A DNA stretch of 63,572 bases, from the NCBI GenBank assembly GCA_005804885.1, contig SYOX01000172.1, positions 1-63,572 of the forward strand. Reading direction: 5' to 3'. The notes below the pieces were generated by a model. That model was not told the DNA's origin. It saw nothing but the letters and a program-made list of their open reading frames with translations, and did no database searches. A program made the translations under genes and the position numbers. Of this stretch, positions 35,355-43,554 are shown one piece after another (the first letter of the stretch is position 1; every line of letters begins with the position of its first letter). The stretch comes from Pseudomonadota bacterium. Lineage in GTDB: Bacteria; Myxococcota_A; Bradymonadia; Bradymonadales; GCA-2716585.

Positions 35355-36548
35355 ATGCTCGCCACCCCGACCCCCCGCGCCTCCGCCCTGCCCTTCATGC
35401 TCCTGGCCCTGCTCGCCCTGATCGCCTGCGAGGACACACGCTACCGATCCGCCTTCGCCTCCGACGACACCGGACAACCCGAACCCCAGCCCGAGCCCAC
35501 CCCCGAAGCCGAGCCCGAGCCCGCACCCGAACCCGCACCCGAGCCCGAGCCGTCCACCGAGCCCGAGCCCGAGCCACCCATCTCTGGCCCCTGCGTCGTG
35601 ACCTTCAAGGACGACCTGGGCGCCCTCGACTGCCCGATCGACGCCCGCACCGCGCGCGGCTGCGACGATCTGGCCCTGTGCTTGTGCCGCTTCGCCGCCG
35701 ACCGGGCCGAAGAACCCGATCTCCCCTTCGACCTGCAGCGCTGCGTCCTGTCCCTCGTCGTCCCCCGCGGCGCCATCACCCTGGCCGACTACTGCGCCCT
35801 GAGCGGCCTCACCGACGAGACCGTCTCGCTGCCCGCCCTCATCGAAGCCATCACCGAACCCGTCGGCATCTCCAACCAGCCCCTGCCCGATATCGCCTTC
35901 TCCGAAGCCTGCCACCAGATCGCCGCCTTCACCCTCTGGGGTGAGCAACCCTCCTGGAACATCAGCCTCGCCCTTGAAGACGTCGACGAGCTCCCCGAAG
36001 TCCTCCAGACCCGGATCGAGGACTACCCCATCGAGGCCCCCATGCTCACCCTCGACGACCTCGAAGCCTGGCACTCGACCCAGGTGCGGGCCCAGCTGAA
36101 ACCCGCCGGGCGAGCGGCCGCGCGGCGGCACCTGGGCGGCCCGAATATCGACCCTCAGTCGCTGATCGGCCGAGGCTTCCTCATCCACACCGACAGCGTC
36201 CCCCTGCTGATCGGGCGACTCTGGTCGCGCGCCATCAGCGCCAGCGTCGAGGGGCCGCTGATCTACCTCGAAGACCTCGCCGAGGCCGACTTCGCCGAGC
36301 TTCGCCTCTGGCAGATTCTCCCCACCATCGGCCCGGCCTCCATCGACGAGTTCCGCGCCCAGATCATGCTCAGCAACCTCGCCGCCGCCTCCATCCTCAT
36401 CGAGGCCCGCTGCCTGTTCACCTGCAGCTGCCCCTCCCAAAGCGCCTGCCGCAGCGGCCTCTGCCTCCCCGCCGACCGCTGCGCCGACGACACGGACTGC
36501 TGCCTCGGCACCTGCGCCATCGACGGGGCCTGCGAAGATCTACCTTGA
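35355..36548 (+). CDS. Lipoprotein with Glu-Pro linker, unknown function
   Basis: A 397-residue lipoprotein. Signal peptide with lipobox LIAC (Cys25), then a tether made of PEPEPEP-type repeats (about 39-78) that would span the cell wall. The globular part has scattered Cys pairs (for example CDDLALCLC). It ends in a compact Cys-rich C-terminal module (about 355-395, with CLFTCSCPSQSACRSGLC and DTDCCLGTC) like those of the other lipoproteins here. No enzyme motif is recognised. It is divergent from the NAGPA-like gene, with about 180 bp between them. The start is the first Met before the hydrophobic core. Confidence 0.78.
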   Translation: MLATPTPRASALPFMLLALLALIACEDTRYRSAFASDDTGQPEPQPEPTPEAEPEPAPEPAPEPEPSTEPEPEPPISGPCVVTFKDDLGALDCPIDARTARGCDDLALCLCRFAADRAEEPDLPFDLQRCVLSLVVPRGAITLADYCALSGLTDETVSLPALIEAITEPVGISNQPLPDIAFSEACHQIAAFTLWGEQPSWNISLALEDVDELPEVLQTRIEDYPIEAPMLTLDDLEAWHSTQVRAQLKPAGRAAARRHLGGPNIDPQSLIGRGFLIHTDSVPLLIGRLWSRAISASVEGPLIYLEDLAEADFAELRLWQILPTIGPASIDEFRAQIMLSNLAAASILIEARCLFTCSCPSQSACRSGLCLPADRCADDTDCCLGTCAIDGACEDLP

Positions 36549-36949
36549 AGGGGGAGAGGGCGGCTTGAAGTCGGCGTACACGGGCCAGTGATCGAACGGA
36601 CGGTGTTGCCGTGTGTCCTTTCCTCACCTCGGGTCGCCCCAAGGAAGCGATCACTGGCCGCATGCGACCTGCCCTCTCCCTGAGCCAGAACCATGCCGTT
36701 CGTAAACCCTTGAAATCATTCAACCCGGTGGGGTGTCCAGGCACCACCCCCCGCCCTCAGGTCGCTCCAGGTGGTGTGTCGCCACCCCCCCTTTGTCCGG
36801 CGGCCGCGACCTTCGAAGAGGGCAGACCCCGGAGAAGGCGGTTGCGATGGGCAGGGGCGGCCTTATCTCTGTCGGGCGCGGGCCAGGCCCGCCGCGCCCG
36901 CCAAGGCCGGGGCAGCCGCCTCTGGAGCCTGGATCACCGGAGCTGAGTC
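36549..36949. other. Gene-free stretch with nested inverted repeats
   Basis: No gene is supported. The left part is an interrupted palindrome: GGGAGAGGGC (36552-36561) pairs with GCCCTCTCCC (36671-36680), and inside it GGCCAGTGATCG (36583-36594) pairs with CGATCACTGGCC (36648-36659). The outer and inner stems together resemble a small non-autonomous element or a large hairpin. The rest, up to the rtcB-like ATG, contains CACCCCCC/CCACCCCCC motifs and no clear promoter. Confidence 0.6.
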
Positions 36950-38065
36950 ATGAACACGAACAACGCCGACGTGCGGATCATCGCCTCGGACGGGAACTGG
37001 ATCGAGGGCGACGCCGTCCGGCAGCTTGAGAAGACCGCCGAGTGGGAGGGCATGCGCCTGGCCGTCGGGATGCCCGACCTGCACCCCGGCAAGGGCGCGC
37101 CCGTCGGCGCGGCCTTCGTCAGCGAGGGGATCTTCTACCCCTTCCTCGTCGGCGGCGACGTCGGGTGCGGGATGGCGCTCTGGCGCACGGACCTGAGCGC
37201 CCGCAAGCTGAAGCTCGACCGCTGGGAGAGCCGCCTGCGCGGCCTGGAGTCCAGCTGGGAGGGCAACGCGAAGCGCTGGCTGGAGCAGGACGGCGTCGAG
37301 CCGACCGGCTTCGAAGAGGCGCTCGGCACGATCGGGGGCGGCAACCACTTCGCCGAGCTCCAGAAGGTCGAGGAGGTCGTCGACGCGGCGGCCTTCGAGG
37401 CCCTGGGGCTGGACAGGGGCAGCCTCCTGATCCTGGTCCACAGCGGCTCGCGCGGCCTCGGGGAGTCCATCCTGCGCCGCCACACCGACCGCTTCGCCGC
37501 CGCGGGGCTGCGCGAGGGCAGCGACGAGGCCGACGACTACCTCCAGCGCCACGGCCACGCGATGGCCTGGGCGCGCTCGAACCGCCGCTTGATCGCCCAC
37601 CGCTTCATGGAGTCCATCGGGGCCGACGGCGATCAAGCCCTGGATCTGTGCCACAACAACGTCACCCAGATCCCCTGGGGGGACGGCAAGGCGTGGCTGC
37701 ACCGCAAGGGCGCCGCGCCGGCCGACCTGGGCGCGGTCGTCATCCCCGGATCGCGCGGGACCATGAGCTACCTCGTGATGCCCGACCCCGACCAGCCCCG
37801 CGGCGCATGGTCGCTGGCCCACGGCGCCGGGCGCAAGTGGTCGCGCGGCGACGCCAGAGAGCGCCTTGAGCGCTTCAGCGCCGCCAGCCTCACCCGCACC
37901 GACCTCGGCGGGCGCGTGATCTGCGAGGACAAGCGCCTGCTCTACGAGGAGGCCCCGCAGGCCTACAAGAACATCGACGTGGTCATCCAGGACCTCATCG
38001 ACGCCGGCCTGTGCCGCACCATCGCCATCCTCCGACCCCTGATCTCCTACAAGATCCGCAGGTAG
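36950..38065 (+). CDS. RtcB-family RNA ligase-like protein (release-factor-H-coupled type)
   Basis: A 371-residue RtcB-family protein, shorter than classical RtcB (about 400-480). It fits the subfamily annotated as release factor H-coupled RctB. Metal and guanylate-binding residues are kept: GGDVGCGM (Asp70, Cys73), GGGNHFAEL (Asn132, His133), HSGSRGLG (His164), and the catalytic GMP-linked His291 in AHGAGRKWSR. RtcB joins 2',3'-cyclic phosphate or 3'-phosphate RNA ends to 5'-OH ends in RNA repair. The usual partners (prfH, archease, rtcA/rtcR) are not in the window, so it is an orphan here. It is flanked on both sides by repeat-rich non-coding DNA. Confidence 0.88.
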   Translation: MNTNNADVRIIASDGNWIEGDAVRQLEKTAEWEGMRLAVGMPDLHPGKGAPVGAAFVSEGIFYPFLVGGDVGCGMALWRTDLSARKLKLDRWESRLRGLESSWEGNAKRWLEQDGVEPTGFEEALGTIGGGNHFAELQKVEEVVDAAAFEALGLDRGSLLILVHSGSRGLGESILRRHTDRFAAAGLREGSDEADDYLQRHGHAMAWARSNRRLIAHRFMESIGADGDQALDLCHNNVTQIPWGDGKAWLHRKGAAPADLGAVVIPGSRGTMSYLVMPDPDQPRGAWSLAHGAGRKWSRGDARERLERFSAASLTRTDLGGRVICEDKRLLYEEAPQAYKNIDVVIQDLIDAGLCRTIAILRPLISYKIRR

Positions 38066-38106
38066 CCCGCGCGCCGATCCGCCCCCGCCCGGACTTCGAT
38101 GCCGGA

Positions 38107-38664
38107 CACGTCGAGATCGGCGAGGTGGCTCCGTTGGGCGGTTGTACGATTCTCTCGGCGAGGGATCGAGGGGCACGTCGAGATCGGCGAGGTGGCTCCG
38201 TTGGGCGGGTGTGCGGTCCTCTCGGCGAGGGATCGAGGGGCACGTCGAGGTTGACGAGGTGGCTCCGTTGGGCGGGTGTGCGGTCCTCTCGGCGAACCCC
38301 AGGCTCGCGCCTGGGGCTACAGGGAAGGGACGCCCCTGCGGGGCTCTCGACGGGGCCTCATCCTTGCAGCCTCGTGCCCCAGACAACAACCGGCATGCTC
38401 AACACGGGCTTTGGAGACGAGGGACACAACGCACGCAGGCCGACCCCCTGCCGTCAGCCCCGCAGGGGCGTCCCTGGACAAGTTGTAGCCCCAGGCGCGA
38501 GCCTGGGGTTCGCCGAGAGGACCGCACACCCGCTCAACGGAGCCGACGCGACGATCTCGACGTGCCCGGCATCGGAGCCGACGCGACGATCTCGACGTGC
38601 CCGGCATCGGAGCCGACGCGACGATCTCGACGTGCCCGGCATCGGAGCCGACGCGACGATCTCC
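38107..38664. repeat. Composite inverted-repeat element A (67-bp and 35-bp arrays around paired hairpins)
   Basis: The left array has three direct copies of a 67-bp unit starting at 38107, 38174 and 38241 (core cacgtcgagatcggcgaggt). The third runs into a REP-like hairpin CCCCAGGCTCGCGCCTGGGG (from 38298), then a second small palindrome around CGCCCCTGCGGGGCT. A spacer of about 110 bp follows, then the same modules in reverse orientation (AGCCCCGCAGGGGCG, then CCCCAGGCGCGAGCCTGGGG near 38490-38510). The right array has a 35-bp unit at 38540, 38575, 38610 and a partial copy at 38645. It abuts the aminotransferase stop codon (38665). No protein gene is supported inside. Confidence 0.9.
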
Positions 38665-39822
38665 TCAGACGCCGAGCGCCCGCGCGGCGGCCTCGACCCC
38701 CGCGCCTGGGGTGGCGGGGTGGCCGCAGGCGATCAGCGCCTGCTCGATGGCCTCGACGGTCTTGAGGATCATGTCGGGGCGCTCGGTGGCGTAGCCCATG
38801 TGTCCGACCCTGAAGGTGCGCGCCTGGAGGCCGGGGTAGAGCCCGCCGGCGACGACGACGCCGCGATCTTTGATGGCGCCGATCAGCTCGGGGCCGACGC
38901 CCTCGGGGTAGCGGATGGCGCTCAGGGTGTTGGCGGCGACGTCCTCGGAGGCGGGCAGGAGGGACAGGCCCAGGGCGCGGCAGGCGGCGCGGACCGCGTC
39001 GGCGGCGCGCTCGTGGCGGTCGAAGCGGGCGGCCATGCCCTCGGCGGTCATCTCACCGAGGCTGACGCGCAGCGCCATGATCAGGTTGGTGGCCGGCGTG
39101 GAGAAGTAGCTCGGCTTGCCGGCCTCGTAGGCGCGCATCACGGGCACCCACTGGTGCCAGTCGATCGACAGCGAGGGCGCGACCTTGAGGGCGTCGCGGG
39201 CCTCAAGCGCGCGGCCGCTGGCCACCAGCAGCGCCAGCCCGACGGGCAGCCCGATGGCCTTCTGCGAGGCCGTCAGGTAGATGTCCGCCCCCCAGGCCTC
39301 CATCTCGAAGCGCTCCCCCGCCGTCGCGCACACGCCGTCAAACACCGACAGCGCCCCGCGACCGCGCGCGAGCTGCGCCAGCGCCCTGGCGTCGACCCGG
39401 ACGCCGCTGGAGGTGTCGACGTGGGTGGCGATCAGCGCCGCCACCGGCGCTCCCTCGAAGGCCCGCTCGACGCGCGCCATCGGCGGGACCTCGCCGGGCT
39501 CCCCGACGACCTCGGTGACCTCGGCGCCGCGGCGGCGGGCCATCTCGGCGATGCGGGCCGAGAAGACGCCGGTGTGGACGACGATCACGCGCTGGCCGGG
39601 GTCCACGACGTTGTTCAGGGCCAGCTCCATCGCCAGCGTGCCGCTGCCGGCCACGACGAAGGGCTGGCTGTCGGGGCCGGCCAGCCAGACCCCCCGCATC
39701 ATGGCGAGCGAGGCGCCGAAGGCCTCGACGAAGTCGGGGGAGAAGTGACCGGGCGGGGGGACGCTGTAGGCTTCGAGGACGGCGGGGCTGACCTCGATGG
39801 GGCCGGGGATCATCAGGAGCAT
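38665..39822 (-). CDS. Class V aminotransferase (serine-glyoxylate / alanine-glyoxylate type)
   Basis: A fold-type I PLP aminotransferase of 385 residues. The N-terminal LMIPGPIEVSPAVLEA is characteristic of the alanine/serine-glyoxylate and phosphoserine-like class V enzymes. The PLP Lys188 lies in LTASQKAIGLPVG, the Asp contacting the pyridine nitrogen in VFDGVCATAG (about 160-169), and the substrate-binding Arg in FRVGHMGYA. Probable reactions are transfer of the amino group from serine or alanine to glyoxylate or pyruvate. The gene follows the LRR lipoprotein gene by seven bases, hence co-transcribed; the functional link is unclear. Its 3' end is directly joined to the 35-bp repeat array. 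Confidence 0.9.
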   Translation of the reverse strand: MLLMIPGPIEVSPAVLEAYSVPPPGHFSPDFVEAFGASLAMMRGVWLAGPDSQPFVVAGSGTLAMELALNNVVDPGQRVIVVHTGVFSARIAEMARRRGAEVTEVVGEPGEVPPMARVERAFEGAPVAALIATHVDTSSGVRVDARALAQLARGRGALSVFDGVCATAGERFEMEAWGADIYLTASQKAIGLPVGLALLVASGRALEARDALKVAPSLSIDWHQWVPVMRAYEAGKPSYFSTPATNLIMALRVSLGEMTAEGMAARFDRHERAADAVRAACRALGLSLLPASEDVAANTLSAIRYPEGVGPELIGAIKDRGVVVAGGLYPGLQARTFRVGHMGYATERPDMILKTVEAIEQALIACGHPATPGAGVEAAARALGV

Positions 39823-39829
39823 GGTCGCT

Positions 39830-42800
39830 TCACTCGCAGCGGCAGTCGATGGACCAGATGGGGCATATGGCGACGCAGCGCGCGATGTTGTCAAGCCCGA
39901 TGTCGTCTCGGAGCCGCTCGGCGGCCAGCGTGGGCAGGCGGCGGTTGTCGACGACCAGGAGGGCGCCGCGCACCGCCGACAGCGCGCCGAAGCCGCCCAG
40001 GCGCTCCAGGGCGGGGTTCCCGTTCGACCAGCGCTGGGGCTCGCCGCCGCCGTCGAAGGTGTGGGGCGCGGCGCCGATCATCAGGTCGCCGCCGACCTCG
40101 CGCAGCCTCGACAGCCCCTCGACGCCTTCGAGGGCCGGGTTGCCGACGATCATCAGCGAGCCGCCGACGCGCTCCAGGCTCTGGAAGGTGTGCAGCAGCG
40201 CCAGGCGCGCGTTGCGCTCGACGCGCAGGTCGCCGCCGACGAGGGTCAGCGCGGGGAGCTGGACGTTGCGCAGGGCGGGGTTGCCCAGCGAGACCAGCTC
40301 CCCGACGTCGTTGGGCGATCCGGGGGTGACGCTGAAGGCGGCGCTGCCGATGAAGAGGCGCCCGTGTACGATCTGCAGGCGCGGCAGCGCGATGGCGGTC
40401 AGGGAGGCGTTGCCCAGGACGCTCAGGGCGCCGACGGCCTCCAGGTTGTCGAGGCCGTCGAGGCGGATCAGGGCGGCATTGCCGCGCGGCGCGGGGATCC
40501 AGCGGCACTCATCGCCCTCGCAGGCGCGGGCGAGCCCGACGAGGCCGACGTGCAAGGCCCCGACGACGACGCGGAGGTCGCGCAGCTCAAGGCGGCCGAG
40601 CGCGGGGCAGTCCGAGACGCTCAGGTCGCCGTCGACGGCCTCGACGCGGCGCAGGCCGGCGATGGAGGTCAGGGCGGCCAGGGGGGCCTCGTCGGGGGCG
40701 CAGTGGCCCTCGGGGCGGGCGGGGGCGGGGCCGCCGATCTGGAGATCGCCGGGCACCGCGGTCAGGCCGGCGAGGCCGTCGAGGTGGGTCAGCAGGGGGT
40801 TGGCGCGCAGGCGCAGGGCGCCGCCGACGGAGGTGAGGCCGCCGAGGGGGTCGAGGTCGACGAGGCCGGTCTCGTCGATCAAGAGGGCGCCGCCGACGAA
40901 GGTGAGCCGCTCCAGGCCGCGCAGGGACTGGAGGGCGGGCAGGCCGCGCAGGGTCAGGGCGCCGCCGACGGCGCGCAGTCGGGACAGCCCCGTCAGGGCG
41001 GCGAGGCGCTCGTGGGAGGCCGGCAGGGCGCAGCCCTCGACGGTGTCGGGCAGGGGGTCAAAGAGGGGGGCGATGGTGAGGTCGCCGCCGACGGCCAGGA
41101 GGTTGTTGAGGCTGTCGAGGGCTTCGAGGCGGGTGTTGCCGAGCAGGCGCAGGTCGCCGTCGACCTGCTGGAGGCGGTTGAGGGCGCCGAGGTGGGCCAG
41201 GGCGGTGCCGGCCACTTCGAAGTGGCCGCCGACGCGGGCGAGGCTGGACAGCGCGTCGGCGTCGACGAGGGCGGGGGTGCGCAGGGTGAGGTCGCCGCCG
41301 ACGAGGGCCAGGGCGTCGAGGCCTTCGAGGGAGGTCAGGCCGGGGTGGTCGAGGGTGAGGTCGCCGTCGACGGATCGCAGGCCGCCGAGGGAGGCCAGCG
41401 AGGTCAGGGCGCGGCTGCCGCGCAGGTCGAGGTCGCCGCCGATGCGGCTCAGGCGGCTCAGGCCGCCGAGGCGGCGCCAGCCGGGCTGGACGACGCGGAC
41501 GTCGCCCTCGACGGTGCCGAGCAGGGCGAGCCCGCCGGCGTCGGCCAGGGCGGGGTTGTCGTCGAGGGTGAGGTCGCCGCCGACGCGGGAGACGGCGCTC
41601 AGGCCGTTGAGGTCTTCGAGGGCCAGGTTGCGGCGGATGAGCAGGTCGCCGTCGATCTTGCGCAGGCAGGAGAGCATCCCGAGGTTCTGGACGGGGGCGC
41701 CGTCGACGACGAGGTCGCCGTCCAGGGCGGTGTAGCCGGAGAGGCGGGCGACGTCGGCGTAGGAGGTGATGATCGCGTCGCCGGGCCAGGCGCCCAGGGT
41801 GCAGGCGCCGGGGGCGGCGCAGGCGTCGCCGATCCCGTCGCCGCCGATCGGGTCATCGTCGGCGCGGTCGCTGTCGGTCTGGTCGGGGTTGAAGAGGGCG
41901 GGGCAGTTGTCGCAGGCGTCGGGGACGCCGTCGCCGTCGCCGTCCTCTCGGCGGTCGTGGTCGGGGCAGGGGTCGCAGGCGTCGCCGTAGCCGTCGCGGT
42001 CGCGGTCGGCCTGATCGGGATCGAGGACCATCGGGCAGACGTCGCAGTCGTTGCCGACGCCGTCGCCGTCGGCGTCGAGTTGTTCGAAGTCGTGCTCGCG
42101 GGGGCACAGGTCGCAGGCGTCGCCGAAGCCGTCCTGATCGGCGTCGCGCTGGGCGGGGTCGGGCAGCGCGGGGCAGACGTCCATGGGGTCGGGGACGCCG
42201 TCGCCGTCGCTGTCGCTGCAGACGTCGCCGAGGCCGTCGCCGTCGGCGTCGCTCTGGCTCTCGTTGTAGGCGTCGGGGCAGTTGTCGCAGGCGTCGCCGA
42301 CGGTGTCCCGATCCCGGTCGAGCTGGGCGGGGTCGGGGGTCAGGGGGCAGCCGTCGCAGGCGTCGGGGGCGCCGTCCTGGTCGGCGTCGGCGCGCTGATC
42401 GGGGTTGGCAGAAAGCGGGCAGGTGTCGCAGGCGTCGCCGACGTTGTCCCAGTCTCGATCGAGCTGCTTGGAGTTGACGGTGTCGGGGCAGTTGTCGCAG
42501 GCGTCGCCGAGGCCGTCGTCGTCCCCGTCGCGCTGATCGGGATCGGCGATCTCGGGGCAGACGTCGTCCGCGTCCAGGACGCCGTCGCCGTCGGAGTCGT
42601 CGCAGGCGTCGCCGTCCCCGTCGCCCTCGCGGTCGCGTTGGCCGGGGTTGGGGGCCTGGGGGCAGTTGTCGCACGCGTCGCCGACGCCGTCGCCGTCGCC
42701 GTCGCGTTGATCGAGGTTGGCCAGGAGCGGGCAGTTGTCGAGGGGATCGAGGAGGCCGTCAGAGTCAGTGTCTTGTGTGTTGATCGCGGAGGGTGGATCG

Positions 42801-42895
42801 GTGCCTTCGCCTCGACCCCTGTCTCCATCACCGGCGCACGCCGCCAGCACCAGCGGGAGCAGGGTGGTCAACCAGATGTCTTGCCGACCGATCAT
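39830..42895 (-). CDS. Lipoprotein with thrombospondin type-3 repeats and leucine-rich (L-domain-like) repeats
   Basis: A 1021-residue surface lipoprotein. Signal peptide with lipobox LAAC (Cys20). Residues about 40-335 are tandem thrombospondin type-3 calcium repeats of the pattern DxDxDGxGDxCDNCP, about twelve units. From about 370 to the end run irregular leucine-rich repeats of 20-25 residues (LxxLxxVxGDLxLxxNPxLxxLxGL), similar to receptor L-domain or BspA-like LRRs. The combination suggests a calcium-stiffened stalk presenting an LRR ligand-binding head. The extended C-terminus ends in several Cys residues (CVAICPIWSIDCRC). No catalytic motif is present. The aminotransferase gene lies seven bases downstream. 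Confidence 0.9.
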   Translation of the reverse strand: MIGRQDIWLTTLLPLVLAACAGDGDRGRGEGTDPPSAINTQDTDSDGLLDPLDNCPLLANLDQRDGDGDGVGDACDNCPQAPNPGQRDREGDGDGDACDDSDGDGVLDADDVCPEIADPDQRDGDDDGLGDACDNCPDTVNSKQLDRDWDNVGDACDTCPLSANPDQRADADQDGAPDACDGCPLTPDPAQLDRDRDTVGDACDNCPDAYNESQSDADGDGLGDVCSDSDGDGVPDPMDVCPALPDPAQRDADQDGFGDACDLCPREHDFEQLDADGDGVGNDCDVCPMVLDPDQADRDRDGYGDACDPCPDHDRREDGDGDGVPDACDNCPALFNPDQTDSDRADDDPIGGDGIGDACAAPGACTLGAWPGDAIITSYADVARLSGYTALDGDLVVDGAPVQNLGMLSCLRKIDGDLLIRRNLALEDLNGLSAVSRVGGDLTLDDNPALADAGGLALLGTVEGDVRVVQPGWRRLGGLSRLSRIGGDLDLRGSRALTSLASLGGLRSVDGDLTLDHPGLTSLEGLDALALVGGDLTLRTPALVDADALSSLARVGGHFEVAGTALAHLGALNRLQQVDGDLRLLGNTRLEALDSLNNLLAVGGDLTIAPLFDPLPDTVEGCALPASHERLAALTGLSRLRAVGGALTLRGLPALQSLRGLERLTFVGGALLIDETGLVDLDPLGGLTSVGGALRLRANPLLTHLDGLAGLTAVPGDLQIGGPAPARPEGHCAPDEAPLAALTSIAGLRRVEAVDGDLSVSDCPALGRLELRDLRVVVGALHVGLVGLARACEGDECRWIPAPRGNAALIRLDGLDNLEAVGALSVLGNASLTAIALPRLQIVHGRLFIGSAAFSVTPGSPNDVGELVSLGNPALRNVQLPALTLVGGDLRVERNARLALLHTFQSLERVGGSLMIVGNPALEGVEGLSRLREVGGDLMIGAAPHTFDGGGEPQRWSNGNPALERLGGFGALSAVRGALLVVDNRRLPTLAAERLRDDIGLDNIARCVAICPIWSIDCRCE

Positions 42896-43001
42896 GATGG
42901 CAAACTCCGATGACGCCCCATTGCAGTCTGCAATGGAAAGTCGGCCTTTGCCAATCGCGGCGAGACTTTTTCACGCCGATCCCGACGTGACCGTCAACGA
43001 A

Positions 43002-43510
43002 GAGGGACAAGGTGATCGCGGCGGGTTGGCTTCGATGGGAGGGCGTGCGGTCCTTCCGGGGACCGAGGTTGAGGGACAAGGTGATCGCGGCAGGTTGGCT
43101 TCGATGGGAGGGCGTGCGGTCCTTCCGAGGACCGACGGGTTTGCCGCTGTCGCGGCCGCACCGCGCGGCTACTCTGGGTCGCCCCTTTGGGGGCTCCAAT
43201 TACCGAGCCGCCCCTCCGGGGCGGGGCGGATGGGACAACGCACCGATAAGGCCAATCGGCCGGTTGTTGTCCGGGTCCCTCTCGCCTGTAAACCACCTCG
43301 CCCCTTCAAGATCACGAGGGGGATAAGCATTTTAGAGCCCCGGAGGGGCGAAACAGAGTAGCCGCGGCGTGCAGCCGGACCCGATCAGGGTCCGGCAAAC
43401 CCGTCGGTCCCCGAAAGGACCGCGTGTCCAATCAACAACGCCGACCCGTCGTGATCAACGTGTCCGTCCATCGGAGCCAACCCGTCGGGATCGTCTTGCC
43501 CTTTGATCGT
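43002..43510. repeat. Composite inverted-repeat element B
   Basis: This fills most of the 659-bp gap 42896-43554, which has no supported gene. Two direct copies of a 69-bp unit begin at 43002 and 43071 (gagggacaaggtgatcgcgg ...). They run into GGCTACTCTGGGTCGCCCCTTTGGGGGCTC (43167-43196). After a spacer of about 140 bp, the reverse complement GAGCCCCGGAGGGGCGAAACAGAGTAGCC (43335-43363) appears, followed by inverted, degraded copies of the unit up to about 43510. The design is the same as element A with different hairpin sequences. The remaining 42896-43001 and 43511-43554 show nothing recognisable. Confidence 0.85.
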
Positions 43511-43554
43511 CGGTCGCCTTTGCGATCGGGATCGCGACAACAAGGGGGCAACGC

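Noticed and set aside
36950..38065. Full RNA-repair operon (rtcA/rtcB/rtcR or prfH/rtcB)
   Set aside because: Only the RtcB-type protein is present; neighbours are a lipoprotein and an aminotransferase without RNA-repair features.
38107..38664. CRISPR array
   Set aside because: Direct repeats are present, but units of 67 and 35 bp follow each other without unique spacers, and no cas gene is nearby.
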